DNA from: Photobacterium aphoticum | Lineage (GTDB): Bacteria > Pseudomonadota > Gammaproteobacteria > Enterobacterales > Vibrionaceae | Direction: 5' to 3' | Assembly (NCBI RefSeq): GCF_001029435.1 | Contig: NZ_LDOV01000022.1 | Span: forward strand, 62,001-126,000 | Length of the DNA stretch: 64,000 nt | Part shown: positions 25,197-34,801 of the stretch, one piece after another | How the letters are laid out: the number at the start of each line of letters is the position of its first letter | Position numbering within the stretch: the stretch's first letter is position 1 | Notes under the pieces: generated by a model | Databases searched by the model: none | Told to the model about the DNA's origin: nothing | Seen by the model: the letters and a program-made list of their open reading frames with translations, nothing else | Translations under genes and position numbers: made by a program

Positions 25197-25226
25197 AAAA
25201 AAAGAGCCAGCATCATGCTGGCTCTT
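25197..25226 (-). terminator. intrinsic terminator of the AGCS symporter gene
   Basis: Stem AAGAGCCAGCAT / ATGCTGGCTCTT; on the minus strand the stem is followed by TTTTTTT. It lies 26 bases after the stop. Confidence 0.92.
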
Positions 25227-25251
25227 CGTTATTTGATGAATGGCGTATCCA

Positions 25252-26739
25252 TTACTTGTTGAACGTTGCTGGTTCCACGTTGTCTTCTGGGTGCCATGCG
25301 CCGTCCAGCTCTTCTAGCTCAGGGAACTTAGAACGGTCGAACTCAGGGGTTTGACCTTGCTTAAGCTGTGTTTCGTAGTCTTTGATAACACGGATAGCCA
25401 AGCCTGAAAGCAGTGCCAACGCGACGATGTTGATTAGAGCCATCATACCCATAGATGCATCCGCCAGGTTCCATACAACAGGCAGAGAAGCCACAGAACC
25501 GAACATCACCATACCCAGTACACACAGACGGAATGCCAGCAGACCTTTCTTCGTGTTACCGTTTAGGAACATCACGTTTGTTTCTGCATAGCTGTAGTTA
25601 GCGATGATAGATGAGAAACAGAACAGGATGATAGCCGCAGCCATGAAGTAAGTTGTCCAGCCGCCTAGCTCACTGGTCAATGCTTGCTGAAGCAGGCTGA
25701 TACCGGTTGCTGCATCTGGCTGATCCATCACACCACTTAGCATGATCATGGCAGCAGACGCTGTACAGATCACGATGGTATCAACGAAAACACCCAGCAT
25801 CTGAACAAAGCCCTGAGAAGCAGGGTGGTTCGGGTTTGGTGTTGCACTTGCTGCTACGTTAGCCGCAGAACCCATACCGGCTTCGTTCGAGAACAAACCA
25901 CGTGCGATACCGCTCTGCATAGCCTGTGCGATAGTGTACGCCACACCACCTGCTGCTGCTTCCTGCCAGCCGAATGCACTCTTCACAATCAGTGCCAGTA
26001 CTGCTGGTAGCTCAGTGATGTTCATCACTACAATCAGTAGTGCAATTGCAAGGTAACCAATGGCCATCACCGGTACGATGCGTGCAGAGGCTGAAGCGAC
26101 TTTACGTAGACCGCCCATGATAAAGAAGGCAGAGAACGCAACAATCACCACACCCATGATGGTTTCATCAAAGCCGAAAGAGTGGCTTAGTGCATCGGTA
26201 ATGGTGTTTGCTTGAACCGCATTAAAGACAAGGCCGAACGCGATGATCAAAAAGACGGAGAAAAGAGAACCCATCCAACGCTGACCCAGACCTTTTTCCA
26301 TGTAGTAAGCCGGACCACCACGGTACTGGCCATCTACGTCTTTAGTCTTGTAGATCTGAGCAAGGGTAGATTCGATGAAGGCAGTTGCCATACCGAATAG
26401 GGCAATCAACCACATCCAGAAGATAGCACCCGGGCCACCAGCAGCTAGAGCAACCGCAACACCCGCCATGTTACCTGTACCGACACGTGCAGCCATAGAA
26501 GTACAGAAGACTTCGTAAGAGCTCAGGCCGTTATCCACATCTCTGCCGCTCTTAAGGACATCGATTGCGTGCTTGAACTGACGAATTTGAATGAAGCCTA
26601 GACGTAAAGTGAAGTAAACACCCACAGCAACCAGAAGGTAAACCAGAAGTTGACCCCAAAGTAAGCCGTTAATGGCACCGATCACGGTACTTAAGCCGTC
26701 GTTCAGTGCGGTTAACCAAGTTTCGTTACTAACGCTCAT
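25252..26739 (-). CDS. AGCS-family alanine/glycine:sodium symporter
   Basis: 495 residues from the ATG at 26739, with AGGAAA six bases upstream. The chain is a polytopic inner-membrane protein with family landmarks GTGNMAGVAVALAAGGPGA, FWMWLIALFGMATAF, QYRGGPAYYMEKGLG, and GLFSNEAGMGSAANVAA. AGCS carriers couple sodium uptake to alanine or glycine import. A glycine riboswitch, found before some vibrio AGCS genes, was looked for and not seen. A CRP-like palindrome lies about 230 bases upstream. Confidence 0.92.
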   Translation of the reverse strand: MSVSNETWLTALNDGLSTVIGAINGLLWGQLLVYLLVAVGVYFTLRLGFIQIRQFKHAIDVLKSGRDVDNGLSSYEVFCTSMAARVGTGNMAGVAVALAAGGPGAIFWMWLIALFGMATAFIESTLAQIYKTKDVDGQYRGGPAYYMEKGLGQRWMGSLFSVFLIIAFGLVFNAVQANTITDALSHSFGFDETIMGVVIVAFSAFFIMGGLRKVASASARIVPVMAIGYLAIALLIVVMNITELPAVLALIVKSAFGWQEAAAGGVAYTIAQAMQSGIARGLFSNEAGMGSAANVAASATPNPNHPASQGFVQMLGVFVDTIVICTASAAMIMLSGVMDQPDAATGISLLQQALTSELGGWTTYFMAAAIILFCFSSIIANYSYAETNVMFLNGNTKKGLLAFRLCVLGMVMFGSVASLPVVWNLADASMGMMALINIVALALLSGLAIRVIKDYETQLKQGQTPEFDRSKFPELEELDGAWHPEDNVEPATFNK

Positions 26740-27272
26740 GATAATTTCCTGTATATGACATTCAATGTCTAACAACGACATTGAATAAACTGGAACGTCC
26801 ATTTACATGACAGTTCATACTACGATTCTGAATTTATATTTTTTATGTCTATAAAAAGCAGGTAGTGCATAACCAGAAAAGGTTACATAAATGAAACAGA
26901 GAATCAGCTATTTCATCTGTAGACGGGACGGTAAGTTAGCATGAAAATCTTCAATTTCAGCGTGACTTAGATCACGCTTTGTAAATGTATGCTGCGTGCA
27001 AATATGTTGCAGAACGATATTCTGTTTAATAAATTCTTTTAAAACAATGCATTGCCTTAATATCAATCATCTTAGTAACTGTAGGTTTTGAACGTTGCTC
27101 AATTACAGTTATTTTGGGTTTTTACATTAAATTAACGAAATTTGTTAGTAAAATTAACTGTGGCATTTCGCTGTAAAACGGCAATTCTCATTATGTAAGA
27201 AAATAATCATGTGCAAAGAGGCTTATTTCCGCAGGGTGGGAAGGCTTTCTTTTTCATATGGTGAGAGGGCAG
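26740..27272. other. long leader/intergenic region upstream of the AGCS gene
   Basis: About 530 bases, AT-rich between 27000 and 27200. The only recognisable site is the palindrome at 26959-26978. No coding frame above noise and no glycine riboswitch core. Confidence 0.4.
26959..26978. promoter_or_regulatory. CRP-like palindrome
   Basis: AGCGTGACTTAGATCACGCT, arms AGCGTGA / TCACGCT around a 6-base centre. The GTGA-N6-TCAC core is that of the CRP site. It is centred about 230 bases before the AGCS start codon, so relevance depends on where the transcript begins. Confidence 0.5.
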
Positions 27273-27297
27273 AAGGCCAGTCGAATGACTGGCCTTT
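27273..27297. terminator. hairpin downstream of the small zinc-ribbon gene
   Basis: Ten-base stem AAGGCCAGTC / GACTGGCCTT with a 4-base loop, 27 bases after the minus-strand stop. No good T run follows on the minus strand, so termination is uncertain. Confidence 0.45.
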
Positions 27298-27323
27298 ATA
27301 GGGGATGTATTACGGGTGAGCAA

Positions 27324-27527
27324 TTAGTGAACAAGCGTTGAATAATTATCAAAAAAACGGCTGCGTTTAAGTAAATCAACGTTCTCGATAAAATTATGCG
27401 TTTCATCACAATTTTCGGTGTCAAGAACCATGAACTCATGACCGCAAATACAAGTATGTTGCCCTGAATCTGAAATTAGGTATTCCTCATCCTGACCACA
27501 TTCCGTGCAGATTGGTAGTTCTTGCAT
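27324..27527 (-). CDS. small zinc-ribbon protein, unknown
   Basis: 67 residues. CTECGQDEEYLI and CICGHEF supply two Cys pairs (CxxC and CxC), a compact zinc-ribbon pattern in the first 32 residues, followed by an acidic then helical tail (NFIENVDLLKRSRFFDNY). The start MQELPICTEC has no strong ribosome site (weak ATAACCTATGC). No family recognised. It stands alone between the AGCS and malic enzyme genes. Confidence 0.6.
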   Translation of the reverse strand: MQELPICTECGQDEEYLISDSGQHTCICGHEFMVLDTENCDETHNFIENVDLLKRSRFFDNYSTLVH

Positions 27528-27732
27528 AGGTTATACCACCTAGTTTTATTGTTAACTTTGTTGTATTTGATTCGTATAACATGGAGCATGTGTTGCATAA
27601 GTGAGTATAGTAATGCTTGTCTAGCGTGGTGAACATCAATGATGTGGAAATATTGGACAGGTCACTAATTTTATGTAATTTGCAAACACTTAAAATTGCA
27701 TTTTGTTGCAGTATGATGTAGTGAATAGATAT

Positions 27733-27758
27733 GAAAAAACCCGCACAATGGCGGGTTT
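27733..27758 (-). terminator. intrinsic terminator of maeA
   Basis: Stem AAACCCGC / GCGGGTTT, 31 bases after the maeA stop; on the minus strand it is followed by TTTTTT. A second small hairpin, TGTCAGA / TCTGACA, lies between the stop and this stem at about 27769-27785. Confidence 0.9.
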
Positions 27759-27788
27759 TGAGGGCATTTGTCAGACTTCTGACAGGTT

Positions 27789-29477
27789 TTAGAACGAAGT
27801 ACGCTTGTATCGGCGGTATTCTGAGCGCCAGAAGTTGTCGTCGATCTTCTCTTTAATACGCTCGTCAGTGTTCTTTGTTGCCTTACGCTGCTCAACCGCT
27901 TTCTTCGCTACTGCAAAGGCGATGTGACGCGATACGTTCTGGATCTCTTCCAGTGGTGGCAACAGTGCCCCTGTACCGTTAATGGCTAATGGTGAGCACT
28001 CTGCTAGTGCACGGCTACTTTCCATCAGCATTTCATCTGTTACACGGGTTGCACCTACAGCCAGTACACCCAAACCGATACCCGGGAAGATGTAGCTGTT
28101 ATTACATTGTGCGATTGGGTAGATCTTCTCGTTGTGCATCACTGGTTCAAACGGTGAACCGGTTGCAACCAATGCGTTACCGTCTGTCCAACGGATCAGA
28201 TCCGCCGGCGTCGCTTCTACACGGCTGGTTGGGTTAGACAGTGGGAAGATGATAGGGCGTTCACAATGCTTGTGCATTTCGCGAATCACTTCTTCACTGA
28301 ATAGGCCCGGTACGCCAGACACACCGATCAGGATGTTTGGTTTCGCATTACGCATTACATCCAATAGCGAGATGTTATTGTCTTCTGTATCCCACTGGCT
28401 GATCACTTCACGTGTCTGTACCAATTTCTTCTGGAAGTTGATCAGGTTAGGCATGTCGTCAACCAACAGACCCCAACGGTCAACCATGAAGACTTGGCTA
28501 CGTGCTTTCTGCTCGCTGATGCCTTCAGACACCATTTGTGCCACGATAGCTTCTGCAATACCACAACCCGCAGAACCTGCACCCAAGAACGTTACACGCT
28601 GATCAGACAGTTTGCTGCCTGCCGCTTTACATGCAGCCAGTAGAGAACCCACCGTCACTGCCGCAGTGCCTTGAATATCATCGTTGAAGCAGCACACTTC
28701 GTCTTTGTAACGCTCAAGCAGTGGCATCGCATTTTTCTGTGCGAAATCTTCAAATTGGATAAGAGCGTCCGGCCAACGGTGCTTAACAGCCTGAATGAAA
28801 TCATCAACAAACGTATCGTATTCCTGACCAGAAATACGAGGATGACGCCAACCCATGTACATAGGGTCAGAAAGACGTTGCGGGTTGTTTGTACCCACAT
28901 CCAAAACCACTGGCAGGGTGTAAGCCGGGCTGATACCACCACATGCGGTGTACAGAGACAGTTTACCGATTGGAATACCCATACCACCGATACCCTGGTC
29001 ACCCAGACCAAGAATACGTTCACCGTCGGTCACCACGATCACTTTTACATTGTGACGAGAGGCGTTGTTCAGCATGTCTTCGATGCGGTCACGGTTCGGG
29101 TAAGAGATGAATAGACCACGGCCACGACGGTAAATGTTAGAGAAATCTTCACATGCAGCACCTACGGTTGGGGTGTAGATGATCGGCATCATTTCCGTGA
29201 TGTGGTTTTCTACCAAGCGGTAGAACAAGGTTTCATTGGTGTCTTGGATGTTGCGCAGGTAAATGTGCTTATCCATATCGTTGTCGAACTGCATGAACTG
29301 CTTATATGCACGTTCTGCTTGTTCTTCGATGGTTTCGATCGCTTCTGGAAGTAGGCCTTCCAGGTTGAAGAACATACGTTCTTCTACAGAGAATGCACTG
29401 CCTTTGTTTAGAAGGGGAGTTTCAAGTAGCGCAGGGCCTGCGTAAGGGATATAGAGTGGGCGTTTGTCGTTGTTCAT
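27789..29477 (-). CDS. maeA: NAD-dependent malic enzyme
   Basis: 562 residues, against 565 for E. coli MaeA. Conserved elements run in order: [20 protein letters not shown] at the start, [13 protein letters not shown] near residue 100, [15 protein letters not shown] near 150, [34 protein letters not shown] (metal-binding Asp pair), the nucleotide-binding [15 protein letters not shown], and [13 protein letters not shown]. It oxidatively decarboxylates malate to pyruvate with NAD+. The start codon has only a weak purine stretch upstream. Monocistronic. Confidence 0.96.
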   Translation of the reverse strand: MNNDKRPLYIPYAGPALLETPLLNKGSAFSVEERMFFNLEGLLPEAIETIEEQAERAYKQFMQFDNDMDKHIYLRNIQDTNETLFYRLVENHITEMMPIIYTPTVGAACEDFSNIYRRGRGLFISYPNRDRIEDMLNNASRHNVKVIVVTDGERILGLGDQGIGGMGIPIGKLSLYTACGGISPAYTLPVVLDVGTNNPQRLSDPMYMGWRHPRISGQEYDTFVDDFIQAVKHRWPDALIQFEDFAQKNAMPLLERYKDEVCCFNDDIQGTAAVTVGSLLAACKAAGSKLSDQRVTFLGAGSAGCGIAEAIVAQMVSEGISEQKARSQVFMVDRWGLLVDDMPNLINFQKKLVQTREVISQWDTEDNNISLLDVMRNAKPNILIGVSGVPGLFSEEVIREMHKHCERPIIFPLSNPTSRVEATPADLIRWTDGNALVATGSPFEPVMHNEKIYPIAQCNNSYIFPGIGLGVLAVGATRVTDEMLMESSRALAECSPLAINGTGALLPPLEEIQNVSRHIAFAVAKKAVEQRKATKNTDERIKEKIDDNFWRSEYRRYKRTSF

Positions 29478-30078
29478 GCAATCAGCTCTGTTTTGAGTAG
29501 AGGTATGAAAAAAGCAGTTTTCATTTAAGGGCTAATCGTAGATCTACGCGCCTGAATATTCAAAGAGAATCCGTGATAATTTAGCGAATTAGATCAAGTT
29601 TTCGAGCAGATTTTTACGGTCATTAACACGGTAAAATGAAAAGTGTGAATTTTATGTTTCCATGTATCTGTGATGTGTTTCTTATGTGTGGAATATGACA
29701 CGGTCGTGTGATCATGGGGTGTGTTCAATTTGGTGTTTTTTCATCCAATTGAGAATTGGCATCATCGCCATTATTTATGTGGCCGTGTTTGTTAAATGCG
29801 TTTTCATTTTGATGCTTTTGTGTTGCCATTCATTTGTTGGTTTGTGTGTTTTGTTGGGTGTTGTTCGTCAGGGATAAGTGTGAAGTGAGAGATACAAGCA
29901 AAAAGTGATGATTAAATAGACAGGATACAAGTGTGGCTCATTTGTGCGCTATAGAGACCAACGTGTGATGAATAACTGATTTACGAATAAACGCGTTATG
30001 AAGAAAGGAGGATTCGATAGGAACGTCAGTGAAAGGAATGAAGCGAGAAAATACGTTAAATCGTGTGGTGTGATATAG
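29478..30078. other. intergenic region between maeA and menB
   Basis: About 600 bases. A 63-codon frame at 29686-29877 is very rich in Cys, Val and Phe and lacks a ribosome site, so I do not accept it as a gene. No RNA or operator recognised; it must hold the maeA promoter. Confidence 0.4.
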
Positions 30079-30108
30079 GCGAAAGGGAAGTAATCAACCC
30101 TTCCGCCA
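30079..30108 (-). terminator. possible hairpin terminator of menB
   Basis: GGCGAAAGGG / CCCTTCCGCC form a 10-base stem with one mismatch and a 10-base loop, 15 bases past the menB stop. No T run follows on the minus strand, so the call is weak. Confidence 0.4.
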
Positions 30109-30122
30109 AATAGATTACGCTA

Positions 30123-31019
30123 TCAATAATGCCAAGGGAATTGGCTAAAGTCCTGATCACGTTTTTCTAGGAATGCATCACGGCCTTCTTGTGCTTCGGC
30201 AGTGCCATAAGCCAGACGTGTTGCTTCACCTGCAAACAGCTGCTGACCGACCAAGCCATCGTCAGGCAGGTTGAAGCCGTATTTCAGCATACGCATTGCG
30301 GTTGGTGACTTGCTGTTGATCTCTTTTGCCCAGCGCAGTGCTTCTTCTTCCAGTTCAAAGTGATCAACCACTTTGTTGACCATGCCCATTTCATACGCTT
30401 CTTGCGCACTGTAGTTAAAACCACAGAAGAAAATCTCACGAGCACGCTTCTGGCCGATCATTTTCGCCAAGTAGGCTGAGCCGTAGCCAGAGTCGAACGA
30501 TGCCACATCCGGATCGGTTTGTTTGAAGATAGCATGCTCTTTTGAAGCTAGCGTCAGGTCACACACAACGTGTAGGCTATGACCGCCACCCACAGCCCAA
30601 CCCGGTACCACAGCAATCACGACTTTTGGCATAAAGCGAATCATGCGTTGCACTTCAAGAATGTGTAGGCGTCCCATGCGGGCTACATCGGCTTTACCCG
30701 CTTCTTCACCTTCGTATTTGTAGCCATCTTTGCCACGGATACGCTGATCACCGCCAGAAGAGAAAGACCACTGACCTTTTTCTGAGGGACCATTACCGGT
30801 TAGCAGTACACAGCCAACGTCAGACCACTGACGAGCGTGATCCAATGCAGTAAACAGCTCATCCACCGTTTTTGGGCGGAAAGCATTCAAACAGTCCGGG
30901 CGATTGATCGCGATACGTACTGTGCCTTGGTCTTTGGCGCGGTGGTAAGTGATATCTTCAAAATCAAAACCAGGGACGGCATCCCATAGCTCAGGATTAA
31001 AAATTTCTTTGCGGGTCAT
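30123..31019 (-). CDS. menB: 1,4-dihydroxy-2-naphthoyl-CoA synthase
   Basis: 298 residues of a crotonase-fold enzyme. It carries the MenB segments VVPGWAVGGGHSLHVVCD (oxyanion hole and bicarbonate-site region), FKQTDPDVASFDSGYGSAYL with the active-site Asp, and GQQLFAGEATRLAYGTAEA. It closes the ring of O-succinylbenzoyl-CoA in menaquinone synthesis. No other men genes are next to it, so in this organism menB is separated from the main men operon. The protein is slightly longer than the 285-residue E. coli enzyme, by an N-terminal extension. No strong Shine-Dalgarno is visible before ATG 31019. Confidence 0.95.
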   Translation of the reverse strand: MTRKEIFNPELWDAVPGFDFEDITYHRAKDQGTVRIAINRPDCLNAFRPKTVDELFTALDHARQWSDVGCVLLTGNGPSEKGQWSFSSGGDQRIRGKDGYKYEGEEAGKADVARMGRLHILEVQRMIRFMPKVVIAVVPGWAVGGGHSLHVVCDLTLASKEHAIFKQTDPDVASFDSGYGSAYLAKMIGQKRAREIFFCGFNYSAQEAYEMGMVNKVVDHFELEEEALRWAKEINSKSPTAMRMLKYGFNLPDDGLVGQQLFAGEATRLAYGTAEAQEGRDAFLEKRDQDFSQFPWHY

Positions 31020-31189
31020 GATGACGATTGCCTCAATGAATTGGGAATAACCTCAAGCCACGAAAGACCTGAGTTTGTACAGGCTATGGACTCGAGCGTA
31101 AAAGTCAATAATTTATGAAGGAATATGACAATTCTACTGGGGAATCGATCATAATGGTTCACAAAGTGCCCAGAAAGTACGTCTGAATA

Positions 31190-31222
31190 AAAAAATCCGA
31201 GCGGGGTGCGAATACCGCTCGG
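31190..31222 (-). terminator. intrinsic terminator of the PEP-CTERM-like gene
   Basis: Eight-base stem CCGAGCGG / CCGCTCGG with a 10-base loop; on the minus strand it is followed by ATTTTTTTATT. It lies 40 bases past the stop. Confidence 0.9.
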
Positions 31223-31262
31223 CGAAACAGATATAAAGACAATAAAAGTGAAACGATGTGGC

Positions 31263-31955
31263 TTACTTTCTTTTACCCTGGCGTGCTAGGCCAATAAGTA
31301 CAAGACTGGCTAAAAATAGAGGGAGTGGGGCCGGTTCCGAAATCTCAGCGGCCGGTGAATAAGCGGTGATCAATCGTGTCCAATCGCCTGGTGAGCTGGC
31401 CGTCCATGCAATTGCAGTATTGGCGCCATCAAAAAGGGTACTGTCACCACTTTCCAGCCCGCGTAAATTGAAATCATTGTAATCAATCCCCGGTAATGCC
31501 AGCGCAGAATCACTGGCAAACAGGTTAGCGTCTGATGTGATGTAAGCAAAAACTTGGGAATCAAGGACGATGTCTGCGGCAATGCTTCCTCTTTTTTTAG
31601 GATCCCATTGTACATAGTGGCTGGATACGATCGTCCCCGTCGCAATAAAGTAATCCCCATTACCGGCATCAGAGATGAAAGAGGCATTTTCATCAAAAAC
31701 ACGATCGACTTGTAATGGTGCTGTCAGTGTATGGTTTTGCACCTCATCCCAAGCCAGTAACTTATTATTGTTAGGATTTTTCGATATCGGGTTGGGTGGA
31801 TCCTCGGTGATTTCACAACTGATTGCTGGACCTTCAGTGACACTGCCGGAACAGTTATCAATGCTGACGAGGGTCGCACGGGCAGAAAACGCACTACTTA
31901 GTAATGTGAACGTCAGGGCGGCTAGCCAAATTTTAGCGCTTTGGTAAATGGGCAT
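31263..31955 (-). CDS. exported protein with PEP-CTERM-like C-terminal sorting signal
   Basis: 230 residues from the ATG at 31955, with AGGAAAA eight bases upstream; the frame is open 80 codons further without support. A signal peptide (about residues 1-27, SAFSARA) leads a beta-rich extracellular-type domain with few charged repeats. The C-terminus has the tripartite sorting layout: SEPAPLP, a hydrophobic helix (LFLASLVLIGLA), then RQGKRK. This resembles PEP-CTERM substrates processed by exosortase/archaeosortase-type enzymes, although VPEP is not exact. No exosortase gene lies in this window. Function unknown; surface or exopolysaccharide-associated by analogy. Confidence 0.7.
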   Translation of the reverse strand: MPIYQSAKIWLAALTFTLLSSAFSARATLVSIDNCSGSVTEGPAISCEITEDPPNPISKNPNNNKLLAWDEVQNHTLTAPLQVDRVFDENASFISDAGNGDYFIATGTIVSSHYVQWDPKKRGSIAADIVLDSQVFAYITSDANLFASDSALALPGIDYNDFNLRGLESGDSTLFDGANTAIAWTASSPGDWTRLITAYSPAAEISEPAPLPLFLASLVLIGLARQGKRK

Positions 31956-32196
31956 AGTCACTTTTCCTATCCTCTTATTATTATGCTGATCCACACTTTT
32001 AAACGATGCAAAGATAAGGCCACTATTGTCAATTGAGGGAGGGAGATAAGGGATGAGAGATAAATAGCTGTTTAGATAAGAGAAATTTAGACGTCGGTGT
32101 GCATTAGGTAACCATGTCGATGAGGATGCCTTGCAGTCTGCAAGGCATATTGCCAAAATGCACCTCTCCTTATATTCCCAGTTTTTGTGACTCACT

Positions 32197-34590
32197 ATGC
32201 CTATGCAGCCTGCGCATTTCTCGCTTCCTATTGATGCTATTGAAACGGATTTTCTTGCTCAATTACCGACATCCCACCTGGTGGTGGTGGCTGAAACCGG
32301 TTCCGGTAAATCGACGCGTTTGCCTGTGTGGGCTGCGCAGCAGGGGCGGGTATTGGTGGTAGAACCCCGGCGTGTGGCCTGTAGTGCATTGGCAGAATTT
32401 GTGGCTCAATATCGCGGTGAAAAGGTCGGCCATTCTGTGGGTTATGCCATTCGCTTTGATAACCAGTTCACGGATAACAGTGACATCGTGTTTGTGACAC
32501 CGGGTGTGGCGCTGCGCTGGTTGAGTGAAGATGGGCTGGCGAGTTTTAAAACGGTGATCATTGATGAATTTCATGAGCGCCGTTGGGATACGGATTTGCT
32601 GTTAGCCATGCTAAAAACGCGTGCTCAACACCGCTTGGTAGTGACGTCGGCAACGTTGGACAGTGAGCGTTTAACGGCATATCTGGGCGGACAATGTTTG
32701 CAAGCGGCAGGACGAAATTTTGCGGTGAGTGTGTCGCATATTGCCTCTGACAGTCGCAATATGCCAGATGAACGCCATATGGATTCGCAGATTACGAACG
32801 TGATTGTCGAGCAGTATCAGGCACACCAAGATATTCTCGTTTTTCTGCCTGGTCGCAAAGAAATCACCCAGTGTATCGCCAGTGTGAAAAAAGCACTGTG
32901 CCGTGATATTGAAAATGGCACGCTGGATCTTATTCCATTACATGCGTCAGTGTCGGATTCGGATCGTCACCGCGCGCTGACAGAAAGTGACAAACAACGC
33001 ATCATCTTTTCCACTAATGTTGCGGAAACATCAGTGACCATCCCTGGCGTGACACTGATCATCGATTCCGGCTTAGAGCGTCGCACCCATCAGCGTAATG
33101 GTCGTACCGTGCTGGGTTTACATGCGATTTCCCGGGCCAGTGCCGAGCAGCGAAAAGGACGAGCGGGTCGAGTCAGAGATGGCCATTGCATTCGGTTGTA
33201 TGGGCAGGCGGCACCATTAGAGTTGATCACACCGCCTGAATTGCACCGTGAAGAATTGGTTGAGCCGATGTTGGCGGCGGCATGCTGCGGATACCCATTA
33301 AAGGATTTGTTGTTTGTCGATGCGTTGCCGGAAAAATCCATGCAGCAAGCGGCAGATAAGCTGACAGGGATGCAGGCAATCAATGACAAGGGGGAGGCGA
33401 CGCCCCATGGTCGCGTGTTATATCCGTTGCCGATTGATACCTTGTTTGCTCACTTGATCACGGCGATGCCCGATAAGGCGAGCCGCGAAGCCATGGTGGA
33501 TCTCTCCGCCGCATTGAGTGTGTATCAGCGCGTATGGAACATGCCCAGTGGCGAAGAGCGACTGGAAAAACTCACGAAATGGGAACCGTTGCATTGTGAT
33601 GCGATGACACTCATCAAGTTGTTACGTGGTCACGTACCTGAGTGGTTGAATATCGACCCTGCTATCCTAGCGGAAGCCCGTATGCTGGCTGAACAAATCC
33701 GTGATGCATTAGGTTTACCGATGTTAGAGGTTGCCTCCTCTGTACGTCGTGAAGATTGGCTGAAAGCGGTCATGACGGCTGCACCTGAATTGGTGTTTGT
33801 ACGACGTGAACGCCGACGTCAGGCATTGGGAAATGGGTACTGTGAAGTCACCATCGCCCGTGATTCACGCTATCCAGAAACCGCAGAAGCGGCACTTGTG
33901 TTTGATCAGTTTGCCTTACCCGGGAAAGGGGTGAAGCAGAATACTATTTTGGCGACGTGCATGGCTCCCGTGCCGATGGACTGGTTGAACGATTTAGCCT
34001 TTGGTGACACCGTGTTTGGCGACACCAAAGTGGATGAAGACGGTTGTTGGGTTGAGCATCAACGTGTGTATGCCGGTCGTGTCATTCATCGCCACTGGGC
34101 GTTACCGCAGGGCGAATGCGCACAAGAAGCGTTGATTGATTTAGTGCTTGAAGGGACGTTATTGCCAGGTTTATCCGAAGCCCGTCACGTAGATATTCAT
34201 CAATGGAATTTGTATTTATCGCTAGGGCGCTATGATGCCTCTACCTGTTTATTGTCACCTGAACCTGTGGAATTACGATCTTGGCTCAGTGAACAGATTG
34301 ATGCGCTGGGTGTGGAGTCAGCAGAAGACTTAGAGATGTTCACGCTGGATGACTTTGCATTTTCAGGGATCCCGGATTGGGAGCGCAGTGACTTTGATGC
34401 TGAGTATCCCCATCAGGTTGTATTAACAGATTTGGTGATGGAGATTGAATATCACCTTGCACGTAAGCTGGTGATCGCCGTGCACGTCAGTGGTAAGCGT
34501 AAACAAGATCCGAAGCGATGGGAACTGCCACGCTGGAATGGGTGGAAAGTGCAATACCGTAAAGCCAGCCGTGTCATTGATGTGCGTTAA
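32197..34590 (+). CDS. DEAH/DEFH-box ATP-dependent helicase (HrpA/HrpB-related)
   Basis: 797 residues. The helicase core has Walker A AETGSGKST (32-40), PRR motif Ia, Walker B DEFHER (123-128), VTSATLD (motif III) and STNVAETSVTIPG with QRKGRAGRV (motifs V and VI). The HA2-type region follows (about 330-460). DEFH and the length resemble HrpB (809 in E. coli), but the N-terminal core has GETGSGK-like wording closer to HrpA, and the C-terminal 250 residues (for example WERSDFDAEYPHQV, SGKRKQDPKRWELP) do not match the HrpB C-terminal domain as I know it. I therefore give no symbol. RNA helicase action is likely. No ribosome site stands out before the ATG at 32197. Confidence 0.8.
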   Translation: MPMQPAHFSLPIDAIETDFLAQLPTSHLVVVAETGSGKSTRLPVWAAQQGRVLVVEPRRVACSALAEFVAQYRGEKVGHSVGYAIRFDNQFTDNSDIVFVTPGVALRWLSEDGLASFKTVIIDEFHERRWDTDLLLAMLKTRAQHRLVVTSATLDSERLTAYLGGQCLQAAGRNFAVSVSHIASDSRNMPDERHMDSQITNVIVEQYQAHQDILVFLPGRKEITQCIASVKKALCRDIENGTLDLIPLHASVSDSDRHRALTESDKQRIIFSTNVAETSVTIPGVTLIIDSGLERRTHQRNGRTVLGLHAISRASAEQRKGRAGRVRDGHCIRLYGQAAPLELITPPELHREELVEPMLAAACCGYPLKDLLFVDALPEKSMQQAADKLTGMQAINDKGEATPHGRVLYPLPIDTLFAHLITAMPDKASREAMVDLSAALSVYQRVWNMPSGEERLEKLTKWEPLHCDAMTLIKLLRGHVPEWLNIDPAILAEARMLAEQIRDALGLPMLEVASSVRREDWLKAVMTAAPELVFVRRERRRQALGNGYCEVTIARDSRYPETAEAALVFDQFALPGKGVKQNTILATCMAPVPMDWLNDLAFGDTVFGDTKVDEDGCWVEHQRVYAGRVIHRHWALPQGECAQEALIDLVLEGTLLPGLSEARHVDIHQWNLYLSLGRYDASTCLLSPEPVELRSWLSEQIDALGVESAEDLEMFTLDDFAFSGIPDWERSDFDAEYPHQVVLTDLVMEIEYHLARKLVIAVHVSGKRKQDPKRWELPRWNGWKVQYRKASRVIDVR

Positions 34591-34801
34591 CGACCACGTT
34601 GTTTAACCATCATGCTTTTATCCGCAATATTCAGAGAGTGAAAATCGCGTTTTTACTCACGTGATCAATGCAACAATCTGTAAAGACAGAAAAATGCAAA
34701 GAGGTCGATTGATCTCTTTGCACCCCCTTGACGCTTCGTAGACTGCTCTCGCGTACACTTTCATAAACGTAATTAGGATGAAGCAGACAAGGAGTGTAAG
34801 C

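Noticed and set aside
26740-27323. Glycine riboswitch upstream of the AGCS symporter
   Set aside because: The region was read on the minus strand for the conserved riboswitch core segments known from vibrio AGCS genes, and none is present.
29686-29877. 63-codon frame between maeA and menB
   Set aside because: Extreme Cys/Val/Phe content, no ribosome binding site, and it appears to be an AT/GT-rich artefact.
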